Assembly: GCF_014839805.1 (NCBI RefSeq)
Contig: NC_051123.1
Coordinates: forward strand, 6,306,727-6,370,726
Length of the DNA stretch: 64,000 nucleotides
Reading direction: 5' to 3'
From: Manduca sexta
Lineage: Eukaryota; Arthropoda; Insecta; Lepidoptera; Sphingidae
The position numbers were made by a program, and so were the translations under genes. Positions 1 to 10,100 of this stretch are shown here, in pieces; within the stretch, counting starts at the first letter, position 1, and every line of letters begins with the position of its first letter. The notes below the pieces were generated by a model. That model saw only the letters and a list, made by a program, of their open reading frames with translations, ran no database searches and was not told where the DNA came from.

Positions 1-234
1 AAGGCAGATCAGTCGAAGGACCTATTGACAAAGATAATTTGTTAGTAGGTATGTATTTTTAGTCAACCCCTCGGAGCTCCTACGTAAATTTCTTAACATA
101 AGTTAGAAACTCGAAGTATTTTTTTTTGAAAGTTTATGTCTACTTGGCTGTATTGACTACAGCATAACACGAAATCTAATATTAATATGATATAAACTAA
201 AATAATATTATATATTATATTATACTAGCTTCCG

Positions 235-1058
235 CTCGCAGCTTCGCCCGCGTGGATTTCGGACTTCAAAAATGGAGCCGAGAATGTTCGTTTTACGAAG
301 CTACTCGCTAGGTGATTCGCTAGCCTCTAGGTACCAAGCAAGCCGCCTGCCTGTGCGTTCGCGACCTTATATATTATATACAAAAGTAATCCTTATAGCA
401 TGATTCAGTATTCACGCATGATGGCTTATTATTAGCGTATTTCATGTATAACTTTGGCGTTTCTATACCGATTTCTATGATTCCTTTTTATGGAATATTT
501 AATAATGTTAACTTTTTTAATTAGGGATGACTGAGAGTGTTATAAACGTAAGAGTAGACAAATATAATGAGAAAGCTTCGAACTGCTAAGCTATCGGGAG
601 TTACACGTGTTATTGTGAGTCAACCATAAAAGATAGACATATGCTGTCGTGGGATATTTTTTACATAATTTTAAGGAGAACATTTCCGTCATACATGATT
701 TCTGTGTAGCTTTAACCATTAAGGATGCACACGCGACGGAAGCTTAAAAAATGCAGTAACTTCTTCCGTTTTCCCAACATTTCCCTTCACTGCTCTGCTC
801 CTATTAATTGTAGCGTGATGAAAAGTATACTATAACCAGCACAGGAGTATGACAAATAATTGTACCAAGTTTCGTTAAAATCCGTCGAGTAGTTTTTGTT
901 TCTATAACGGTTATACAGACAGACAGACAGACAGACAAAAAATTTACTTATTGCATTTTTGGCATCAGTATCGATCCCTAATCACCCCCTGATAGTTATT
1001 TTGGAAATATATTTCATGTACAGAATTGACCTCTCTACAGATTTATTATAAGTATAGA
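235..1058 (-). mobile_element. Diverged Helitron-like element
   Basis: Read on the minus strand, the element would begin TCTATACTTATAA (near 1058) and end with a GC-rich block and CTAG at 235-238, the same ends as the better copies at 16.0 and 18.8 kb. The central part (640-830) is alignable by eye to 18,980-19,130: the 'ttccgtcat', 'tttaacc', 'gacggaagct' and 'ctgctctgctcctatta' blocks. A (GACA)n run lies at 928-948. It has no coding capacity. It may be a composite of two insertions. Confidence 0.55.
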
Positions 1059-1394
1059 TTATAGTGTAGTAGTAATAGGTGTAGGACATTTTAGTGATAA
1101 CTGTCTTCTGTTTTTTTTATAGGGGCACGACTAAATAGCACCACTGCATCTGATGACAAGTGTAGTGACTAGTGGGGCCTAGTGTCAACTGACGAGGGAT
1201 GATTTTACCATTCGTCAGTCGACAAAATTCTGTCGGCTTTTTGAAACCGGATACACAGGCTAAATATGTGTACAGTGGTCGCTATCTGACCCGATACAAA
1301 TATCCTACTACTAAAATTCTTGTAGCCTACAAAGGTAGAAGATAGTTTGCTGAACACCTTATAAGATAGACATACTTAGATCACAGTAAATAAT

Positions 1395-1545
1395 TAGCTT
1401 ACATAAATAAATTGTCTTTGTTTATGTAAGCTAATTTAATTAAGTAATAATTAAATATTCTCATGTACCTTGACTTATCATAAGTGCAACTATGTTCGCC
1501 TACGTGATGAATAAAGCATTTTATTTTATTTTATTATTTAACAGT
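1395..1545 (+). repeat. LINE-type 3' tail repeat
   Basis: The segment from the 'ctcatgtacc' block through 'cacttatgata'-type sequence to 'gatgaataaagcattttattttatttta' recurs on the opposite strand at about 46,990-47,090. The AATAAA and T/A-rich simple tail suggest the 3' end of a non-LTR retrotransposon. No reading frame is present. Confidence 0.55.
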
Positions 1546-1612
1546 GGCGAAGGGTCCATATAACTCAGATTCCTGCCGTCATCCCTTTTCTATTTTTTTG
1601 TAAAATCCATTG
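1544..1612 (+). repeat. Short interspersed repeat, copy 1
   Basis: The 'cagtggcgaagggtc...gattcctgccg...' segment recurs inverted at 45,360-45,425 in an SGSM intron. It is an unclassified dispersed repeat fragment. Confidence 0.45.
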
Positions 1613-2074
1613 ACGCATATATATTCTATGGACACGAACGTCCATACAAACTATTTGTTCAAAATCTGAACTAAAATGGCAACCAAAGCGTTACTGTTAT
1701 AACTCATTTATTAACTTGTACAACAAATAATCTTAGTCGTTTGACTAAGATTTTTGATTCACATGTAGGTTTGCACTTAGACTCGCGTTTTTATATTATG
1801 AGTGCCACTCCGTACACAAACAAAAGCATTGATATTGACACCATGCTAAAATCAGTTTGAATGGATTACAGTTCAATTCAGTTGAACACAATGAATGTTC
1901 GGAACGCCAAATCTAGTACGTAGTACATATATATCGATGGTAAAATCTATTTATCATTAGAAAGATTCGCACACCATATTCATACATATTGGTTTCTTTT
2001 TCGGAAATCGTCAACGTTCGCCACTGACGGAACAGTCAGATCATTTTCGAAGTCTCATAAGAACAATAACGTAC

Positions 2075-2200
2075 CTTCGTCAGAGGCGCTTTTTGTGCAA
2101 TAAGGTCTTCGATGTACGGACACACTTTCTCGTTGTCCACACAATTGAGGAAGTCTTCCTCGCATTGCATAGTGTCGTGAAAGTCGAAGCTGTCTGTTGT
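2075..2200 (-). CDS. Vps33A: Vps33A exon 8 (last exon in window)
   Basis: This exon encodes residues 365-406 (TTDSFDFHDTMQCEEDFLN... to ...IEDLIAQKAPLTK), equivalent to the IEDCIAQK region of the vertebrate protein. The acceptor is TTACAG and the donor GTACGT. No later exon (LRLVC..., the SM C-terminal half) was found in 1-2074, so the gene continues beyond the left edge. Confidence 0.9.
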
Positions 2201-5200
2201 CTGTAACAAAATAAAAAACAGTTTTAGTGATGACTATATAGAGTTGCAGTAACGACTTACTACACCACATGGATCTACTGACTATTAATATTATGATATA
2301 TGTCTGTACTAACTAATATAAAGTAGGTGCTTGTTTATTTGGTCCTCTTATCCGTAGACTATATTTTATTTCAGGAACGAACTTTAGCGGTTGAAAATAT
2401 GGTCAGAAGCTAGACTGTGATTAAGTTAATAAAATCTGTACTAAGTAATATTATACAGTATGTGCTTGTTGTTTTGTTCCCATTATCCACATAATATTTT
2501 GATTTCGGAACCGGACTTTCTCTGGCGAGGACGTGGCCAGAAGCAAGACTGATGAAGTCAATAAAATCTTAATTTTAAAATATAAAATATACCTCTTTAA
2601 TATATTCCGCGATGGCAGTGTGTGTGACGAGGGACTGTTTGTTGGCCAGCAACTGCGGCAGACGATCCACAAAATGCCTTATTTCTTGGACCGATTTGTT
2701 TTTGTGCCGCTCATCTAGTTGTGTTTTAATCACATGGGTTTTCTTCGACAATGTTGGTCCAACCTAATGGAAAAAGAAATGCATACGTTAGGTACCTTAG
2801 ACGCCCACAGTCATTAGAAAATAAAATTGATATACATTGTTCGTTTTAGATTAAGATTAACAGAATTCATCCAGGGATCGATTCCCACAAGGCGTCAGAC
2901 ATGCGGGAGGCAATCAGTTGTTAAAACTAAAACATTTCAACATTGTCAAATCATTTAACATCAACCAACATTCCAGCAAAAATATGCTGAATGGTGTGGC
3001 GACGATCCACGTATCACCTTCTGAAATTCGCCTGTGTATATTTTATTTTGAACTCACTAGCAAATTGTGTTAACTGGAGGGACTTATTCACATTAGTCAA
3101 TAATCTTCTTAGAAGTCCTCTAACTTATCATCAGATAAAATGGACACTGCCATGCTTACACAGTAAAAAATGGGGGGCAGATAAGAAGCTGAAGAAAAAT
3201 AAATGACAGACCGCGGTGAAGCTACAGTCTCGCAGCTCCGTGAACAGCTCCTCGCTGGAATTGAGTATGACGCGTTTCTTCTCGCGCGCCGTCACTTCGG
3301 GGTTGGGATCGTCCGCGCTGACAAACTTCTCTCCCGGGAAGGTCGCCGTGCTGCTTTTTATGCCGTAGATCTCGTCTGCGCGGTGATTTTAGTGTTGATT
3401 ATTTTTCAAGATTTTATACAAGATTGGAAATATTTTTTTATCAGCTTATTATTTCATTGATATATCTCGATGTAAACACACTAATTGATAAATGGATATG
3501 GATGATATTTGGGACACAGATAGACCATGCTCAGCAATTATAGCCTTCTATTGATTCTGAATAAGTATTATGTGGAACTTTTATTCGGAAGATCTTACAT
3601 CCAGGCAAAGCTGTAAGCAGCACCTAGTAATTAATAGTTCTGCAGTAGAATCAAATATAATTTTGTGTAGCAATATATCCACAAATGTTTTGGCAGTTAT
3701 ACGAAAAAATTGTTATACGAAAACAAACTTTACGAAATCAAGATAATTAGAAGTCATTAATATCCAACAGCAGAGCTCACCTATAAGCCCTTCGTATGTG
3801 AGTTGGGTGGCCATCACACTGGTGAAGTCTATAGCTCTGTCTAGAAGCAGGAGTTGGTCTATACACAATGATGGAGAAACCTTGGTTGGTGAGGCTTGTT
3901 CCTCTTTGTTCAACCGACACATAAGGTCCCACACCTGCAAGTGTGTATTGATTTAGGACTTGTAAATGGTTAATATTAATTAATTTGTTTGATAAAATAA
4001 ATATACTTTCTATAAAACAATTGGTAGCCATTGAATTATACAAACAGTTAAGAGTAAAGCTTTATTTCAAAAGAGGATAATATTATTCATAAAAATTTTT
4101 CTTTGCCATCAAGAATGTGAATAATATTTGCAGTAGTACCTGTTTCGCTGCTTCCCCTTTACCAAGCACACGAGGAATGGTTCCGTACAACTGTTGTATG
4201 GTACGTAACGCTTGGGCTGAATTATATATACATGTTTTGTCACCTTCTAAGTAATTTTCTCTGTACATATAAAAACATAAATATAAAAATGCAGCATTAT
4301 ATTACACTGCTATAGCTAAATGTAATAATTCACATCTGATAACTAGGTATGCATGTCAACTAAATATATTATGAATTACCTGAAGTCATTTTGCAGTTCC
4401 AGCGACATGAAATCATTATCAAATGGTATTATATCACATTTGAACTCCTCTATTGTAAGGTTTCCTGCGACACCTCTGTTTTTTAGCTGTATCTTACACA
4501 ACTCACTCTTTCTCGGCACCAAGAACAAGTGGAATTCAATAGGTGTTGTTTGCTTTGATCTGCAAAAAAATGTGATCAAATTTTATTGTGACAAGAAGAT
4601 CCTAAAGGTTATTATTTATTTATTTTATTGCTATGAATGACTAGACAAGCTTACTGTTGAGACATGCGGTGTTAAATTTACTAAAAGTTATCTCATTATA
4701 AAAGGATGTATTATATTACCTTATGGATATAATGTAGTCAGCAACTAAATCCATCAAAGCCAGTTTAGGTCTGGCAATGAAGATAATGTGCCTGACTGAT
4801 ATACTAGGCAGGTTTCCAGGCCTCAGTGGAAACATGTTCTTCACATCATGGTCTTGCAAAAAGGAGTACTGAGCCACGAGACCCACGGGTCCCGACAGCC
4901 AGTCGTCCCAGATAGCTACCTAAAATGTTGAAATAAAAAAAAAAAATACCCCAATTGTGTTTTTTTATTTATTAAAGTTACAATTTGGATTTATGGACAC
5001 TTAACATTTTATGGACCTTAAAATGTATCAGATGAGTCAGACATAGTAATTGCTGAATATAATTAATAAATATAAAATGTAAATAGTTTTGATCTAAGTA
5101 TAATTTGTTGCGAAAACGAGTATATCTCACTAGGTAGGCTATATTAATGATTATAGACAAGCCAATTAACCACAGCACAAAGCATGGTGGACTTCCAGGG

Positions 5201-5339
5201 TAAAGAAAAATTACAAAAAGCGATTCCCTTAACTTACTTTAGGACCTTTGTATTGTTGAAGTAGGTTCAGTAGCTCACTTCTAGTAGTTTCTTGTACTAA
5301 GGCAACATTTAATCTACCTCCTGAGAGGTGACTACTCAT
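2075..5339 (-). CDS. Vps33A: Vps33A, HOPS/CORVET Sec1/Munc18 subunit (3' part outside window)
   Basis: Gene-level entry for eight exons joined on the minus strand: 5339-5238, 4919-4720, 4559-4380, 4260-4140, 3934-3781, 3375-3212, 2763-2593 and 2200-2075. All phases agree and give about 406 residues; family members are close to 600, so roughly 190 C-terminal residues lie left of the window. Vps33A is the SM-family subunit that binds SNAREs while the HOPS and CORVET complexes tether late endosomes, lysosomes and autophagosomes (carnation in Drosophila). Visible hallmarks are an N-terminus like MxxHLSxGRxN, the strings YLEGD and LYGTIP, and LLLLDR...ATQLTYEGLIDEIYGI, all diagnostic of Vps33A. 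The start at 5339 matches the family N-terminus; an in-frame ATG five codons upstream (5354) is an alternative. No breaks were seen. Confidence 0.95.
2593..2763 (-). CDS. Vps33A: Vps33A exon 7
   Basis: This exon encodes residues 308-364 (VGPTLSKK..., LDERH, HFVDRLPQL, HTAIAEYIKE), a helical segment of SM domain 3a. The acceptor is CCATTAG and the donor GTATAT; it is phase 0 at both ends. The 392-bp intron at 2201-2592 contains two near copies of a 'tactaa..ttatga' type AT-rich stretch and nothing coding. Confidence 0.92.
3212..3375 (-). CDS. Vps33A: Vps33A exon 6
   Basis: This exon completes the LID/DEIYGI motif across the splice and encodes residues 253-307, ending ...RDCSFTA. The exon is markedly more GC-rich than its neighbours. 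The donor GTCTGT is weak, but it is the only one that continues in frame into VGPTLSKK of exon 7, as in the family. The 448-bp intron at 2764-3211 shows no other feature. Confidence 0.9.
3781..3934 (-). CDS. Vps33A: Vps33A exon 5
   Basis: This exon encodes residues 202-253. It carries LLLLDRAIDF and MATQLTYEGLI, the strongest SM-family signature in the gene. An insect-style stretch precedes it (KEEQASPTKVSPS). The acceptor is CTTGCAG and the donor GTGAGC. The 405-bp intron that follows (3376-3780) shows no other feature. Confidence 0.95.
4140..4260 (-). CDS. Vps33A: Vps33A exon 4
   Basis: This exon encodes residues 161-201, with YLEGDKT and LYGTIPRVLGKGEAAKQ, a highly conserved Vps33A block. 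The acceptor is TATGTACAG and the donor GTACTA; the exon ends in phase 0. Confidence 0.94.
4380..4559 (-). CDS. Vps33A: Vps33A exon 3
   Basis: This exon encodes residues 101-161, including FHLFLVPRKSELC and IIPFDNDFMSLE, which match the SM domain 1/2 segment of Vps33A. The acceptor is TTTTTTTGCAG and the donor GTAATT. The phase follows exon 2 exactly. Confidence 0.94.
4720..4919 (-). CDS. Vps33A: Vps33A exon 2
   Basis: This exon encodes residues 35-101 (VAIWDDWLSGPVGLVAQYS... to ...ALMDLVADYIIS), part of SM domain 1. It has a TTTTAG acceptor and an AAG|GTAATA donor and ends with two bases of the next codon. Confidence 0.93.
5238..5339 (-). CDS. Vps33A: Vps33A exon 1 (start codon)
   Basis: This exon encodes residues 1-34, starting MSSHLSGGRLNV, which lines up with the vertebrate Vps33A start. 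The ATG sits in an AAAATG context. The exon ends in phase 0 at a GTAAGT donor. The following 318-bp intron (4920-5237) is AT-rich and shows nothing else. Confidence 0.9.
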
Positions 5340-7142
5340 TTTAGCTTCTCTCATGATAAATTTTTGTCGTTATTTTGTTTGTTTTCCTTTATAAATTATA
5401 CCTGGATCGCTATCAAAATAACACAAATCACAATCAATCAATATGTCAAGTTTATGTCCAATCAAATGTCAAGTTGCCATTGACATTGACAATTTAGAGA
5501 TGATGCGTTTATTATGACTATCGATTCTACAACCAACTAATAATTCGATTTTTAAATTACTTGATCACAATTATCAGATGGTTGTTATAAAATTAACAGC
5601 AAATTATAATTATAGAACTGTTGTTTGGTTGTTTGAAAGCATTTATTCATTTTCGTCACCCGATGACCCAGTTATGTTATTAAATATATTCTTTTAAAAA
5701 ATATGTAGCTTAACCTATATAGTTAAAAAAATATAAAATTAACTTGAAATATTTAGGTTATGGTAAAGTTAATAATTATTGTATATTTTCCATGTAATCG
5801 TATACTTTTTGTTTGTTTAAAATGCATCTAATAGGCAAACCATTTCTTATACTACATTTACCTGAAATTTGTCATATAGGCTTTATTCTAGATTTAGAGA
5901 TTAACATAATAATGTAGGCTACTTTTTATTCTATAAAAATACACAAGTAGTGGAAATATTGTCAAAAATTAAAAGCATTTTGAGACGCGAATAACACTAA
6001 TTAATATTTAATTGGAATATGAACAAAAATAATATAATAATTACAAAAAGATTTCTAAACAATTATATTATTATATTCGAATGCCATTCAATTTCAATCA
6101 ACAATGTCTCATCTCCAATGTTATTTTTTTTTCAACTGTTTAGTCAATGTTATTGAATCGTAGAGCCTAATAGTCCTAAATATTAATATAAATCGGTATT
6201 TTCATGTACACATGTTTATCGTTTTATCATAATAAATAAATAAATATTAACATTTGAATAGAAAACTTGTTAATATATTGTTACGATAATGAAAGCTAAT
6301 AATTAAACTAGATTGTACGATTTAAGATTTCTTCTGCTATTCATTTCCACCCACTAAAATAAAGTGAAAATTGCCGCCATATTTGAAATAACAAAAGTCG
6401 CCGAGTCGGAAAATTATTTAAACTACGGGCATTGGCTGTGTATATAATTTAGAAATAGCAACGATAATTCAAATATGATTGTACTTTTTTGCCTGCCTAA
6501 ATGTTGATTACTTATTGTAAGTATAATAGGTAAGATTATAAAAAATGTAAGTATTTGCTTTTACAAAAAAATAGTAAGTACTTAAGTTAATTCGGTACAA
6601 AATATTCGTATCTTGGCAGAACATATGATAGTTTTCAAGTGTAGGTAGCTATAGGTACCATACTCTTATATATTTCTTAGTACCTAACTACAGCCTCTGT
6701 TGAATGTCTTAAGTTCTCTGCATTTCTTAGTAATCCACCCGAAAAGTCAGTAACTTGATTTCAAATTGTAAGTTGTATGAAAATTATCGTTACTACGTTG
6801 TCCCTCGGAAGAATACCGCGCGAAAAACGTGGCAGACTACAAATCAATCGTATGTACCCATCAGCTGGCTAGTAATGGAGGTTGGTACGTATACGTACGC
6901 AGGATAGGTACGGCACTCAGGCTGGCGGCGGCACAGGCTTATCACTCGCCCGTAGCGGTCCACTGCGCGCGGCGCCACATCGATTTTTTCACAAAACAAT
7001 CCATTTGGAACCCTCGGTTTGCACCATAAACACGTTTTGAACGACAAAATAAGTGTCCAACGCGCTCACAGCGGTACCGTGGTGAAATGTGAAATATTTC
7101 CCGGGTAAATTATGCGCCACTCCCCGCCTACACAAGAGGATA
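5340..7142. other. Divergent intergenic region, Vps33A / SGSM
   Basis: About 1.8 kb separates the Vps33A start (minus) from the inferred SGSM first exon (plus), so the genes are head to head. The left two thirds are very AT-rich with no frame or repeat recognised. The right end (6,800-7,142) becomes clearly GC- and CpG-rich. Confidence 0.6.
6790..7142 (+). promoter_or_regulatory. Candidate SGSM promoter / 5' UTR, CpG-rich
   Basis: A locally GC-rich, CpG-rich stretch (for example 'ccgcgcgaaaaacgtgg' and 'gcgcgcggcgccacatcg') lies directly before the inferred first coding exon, in strong contrast to the AT-rich flanks. No confident TATA box or initiator was assigned. This is inference from composition and position. 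Confidence 0.35.
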
Positions 7143-7161
7143 ATGGCCGCCCAAAATAAAG
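7143..7161 (+). CDS. SGSM1/2: SGSM exon 1 (inferred coding start)
   Basis: ATGGCCGCCCAAAATAAAG is followed by a good GTACGT donor. It encodes MAAQNK plus one base, and that base plus the first two bases of exon 2 make a Val codon in frame with exon 2, whose frame is open right up to its acceptor. The CpG-rich upstream sequence supports a 5' position. The alternative is that this is not an exon and translation starts at the internal ATG 17,797. The phase match alone is a one-in-three event. The resulting intron 1 is 10.6 kb. Confidence 0.5.
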
Positions 7162-10100
7162 GTACGTACAATTTGGCATGTTTATTTGCAAATTATGTTT
7201 TTCTTTTTTAATATATTTTTTTTTGCGTAAAAATTGGTGTTAAGCTTTTCTGGGGCACTGTAAATATATTCACGTTGTATTATCGTTTTGACGTTACGAT
7301 AACAAGCAGCGTGGGCGAGGATCAGCCATGTGAATGATGTTTGCAACCTTGTTTTTATAACATTGCATGATAAGGGTGATTTTTTGGTTTAATTGCGAAC
7401 AATAAACTGCAGTAATGTACTATTAAGTTTGGTGAGTGTTATGTTATTTTGCCTGATTTATTTGGTGATAAATTTTATGAAACAATTTTCCATTATATGT
7501 ATGTTTTTTGTTTTTAAATATGTTACGTTATTAGACAAGTATTTATATTGAAATAAAACAATCATATTTTTTTTACATCGTCCATATGTACCATAATATT
7601 TTATGTTGGGCATTCAGCCGCAAAAAGCCGGCTGCGATGCTTATGCAAAGAATATAATATTTGTAGCATTAAGATATAGATGCAGTCTAGACTAGACTTA
7701 ATAAAGCTCTACGATATTAATAAAACCAATACTCACCCAGGATAAAGTTTAAATGTGTAATAACGTAAAAAGGCAGTTGAAGTAAACACATTATTATTTA
7801 ACTACGGTGATTCCGATGGCCTTAATATATCCGCACAGGCAAGTAGTCTTGAGATTATTCATCCTGTTTTAATATAATTAGATTTTGGAATGAAGTATTT
7901 TTGGATTAACCTAGTAATAAAACCAAGCAAATATTAATTTATAAGGCTAAATATTAATTCTTGATATTACATAGATTGCTTAATAACAGATTATTTATAA
8001 TAATATAAAAGATTTTTTATTAAAAAGTAAATATTATTGGTAATAACATACGAAAGCCCTCAAACACAGGCAATACGACCAAATTCTTCGAATCAATGCA
8101 TCAAAGCATTGCACTACGTTTAGTCATACACATATCATTCCAATTGAAACTCAGTCGTTAACGGATTATTTATTAAAAAGTAAATATTATTAGTAATAAC
8201 ATACGAAAGCCCACCAACAGAAGCAATATGACCAAATTCTAGGAATCTATGCATCAACGCATTGCAGTACGTTTAGTCATACACATATCATTCCAATAGA
8301 AACTCAGTCGTAGAAGCAAACAAAGCGATATGGTCTCTTCATCTCGATTTTGTTAGAATATTCTCGTGGAACAAATTACAATTTTCTATCGAGACCTTGA
8401 CCGCACGATGTCGGTATCGACATCACGGTTTACTTAGTACGATATGAGATTCGAGAATAAAGCGACTTTCCTACGAGGGTTGTGTATTTTGCTTCAGGAT
8501 TTACACACCCTTTTCTTATTGAAACAGGGCTTTATGCGTATTTTAGATCTTACCCGACCTCATTTACCATGTATTATTCCCTTGTCCAAAACTTAAATAT
8601 TTCGCAGAAGTCTCCTGATACTATAATTATATTTGTTTTTCGCATGAAGGCTAAAAAGGTCGTCTGAATTTTGCGCGGCATAAAAAAATAACATGCGTTA
8701 CAAAGATCTCTATGTTACTGATAGAAAAGAGTTTGATTTTAGACATCCACATTGGTGTCCACATGATTTGCAAAGGCTTTCATTTCCGTAGAATCCGTAG
8801 AATCTCTTAAGAAGGGGCGTTATAGACGAAGAATGGGTTTGCTTACAAACGGCTTTGAGGAATTGGTTCTATAGTAGGCGCCTGCCAGTTACGGGTTCCT
8901 AACTGCATAATAAATCTTTGCATACATCAATATGCAAAGATTTATGAATAATTTATTTAAGAAAATAAATTTTAGTTCTTTTGACGATTGTTAACTACCA
9001 AAATTTTCCTTATTGTCTTGTAACGGAGTTGGTTGCAAATTAAAATGATATGTATTTTAGGAGATGCTCGGAACCAACTCTGAATCTAAATAGTATATAA
9101 AATTTTACGGATTCAAATAAATCATTTCATTTCAACAGTTTTAGTGGTATTTTTATATAAAATTAACGAAAAAAAAAACACAATTTAAAAAATAAACTAA
9201 GAAAATGTGACGTTTATTTACTTTTTATGAAAAAGCCTTAAAACGCAAAGCTTTCATGCTTTCGCTTCTAGCCCTGTGTGTGTTGAAGGGCGATGATGAT
9301 TACCATTAAATTACTCTCTTATTGGTTTGGTTACCTTCTTCTAATGACATTGCATATCATAATAGGCAAAGCACACTCGACGCGAGTCAGTTTTTACAAA
9401 TTTCTCCATCTACATCTAACATTCTCATGCATACACACCGGATAGATACTATTTCTGATAAATATCAAATATTATTGGCTCTTTTGATCTCATTTTTGAG
9501 TATCAAAGAACTTTACTGTTTCATGTAGAGTGTTTTATTGTAATGGCACCCTTGAAATTATACGTAGCTGAAGCTGACTTTAGACAGAGATTCGCTCGAA
9601 TCAACAGGTCGTCCGAACATGTTTTGTAAGATGTCATTTTATTTAAGCTACTCAAACAACAATGGTAATAATTAAATGTTAAATTTGCATTATGTTATGG
9701 GAAGCGTATCAATTGATCATAAATAGGTAATGGCCTAGAACGTTGATTGACAAAATAGTTATTTAACTACACTCAACATTCCAAGACATATATTAATTTT
9801 CCTAATTTAATATGCCTAATAACAGACTAAATCACTACAATATATAATGAAAGGAGCGATAACTTTAGTGAGTTGCTGAAAAAGTGTTGATATTTTATGA
9901 AAGTACTTTGCATACAAAACATATAAACTTTTCTTAGATTAATACTTGTCCAACTTTTATTATGACGTTCAGCCTCAGCAAAAAACCTATCCTAATCTAT
10001 CAGTTCTATATACAGTTTTATGCTGTTGTCAGGTTATTGATTCTTGGGTTTAGTATGGCACATATCGTAAGTAGTACAAAACCTCTTCGCACTCGAAAAT

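Larger units (their letters stand above)
1..2074. other. Vps33A intron, repeat-rich
   Basis: This is presumably the intron after Vps33A exon 8. It holds a diverged Helitron-like copy (235-1058), a LINE-type 3' tail (1395-1545), a small repeat shared with 45.3 kb (1544-1612), and otherwise featureless AT-rich DNA. No splice-flanked frame resembling the missing Vps33A C-terminus was seen on the minus strand. Confidence 0.6.
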
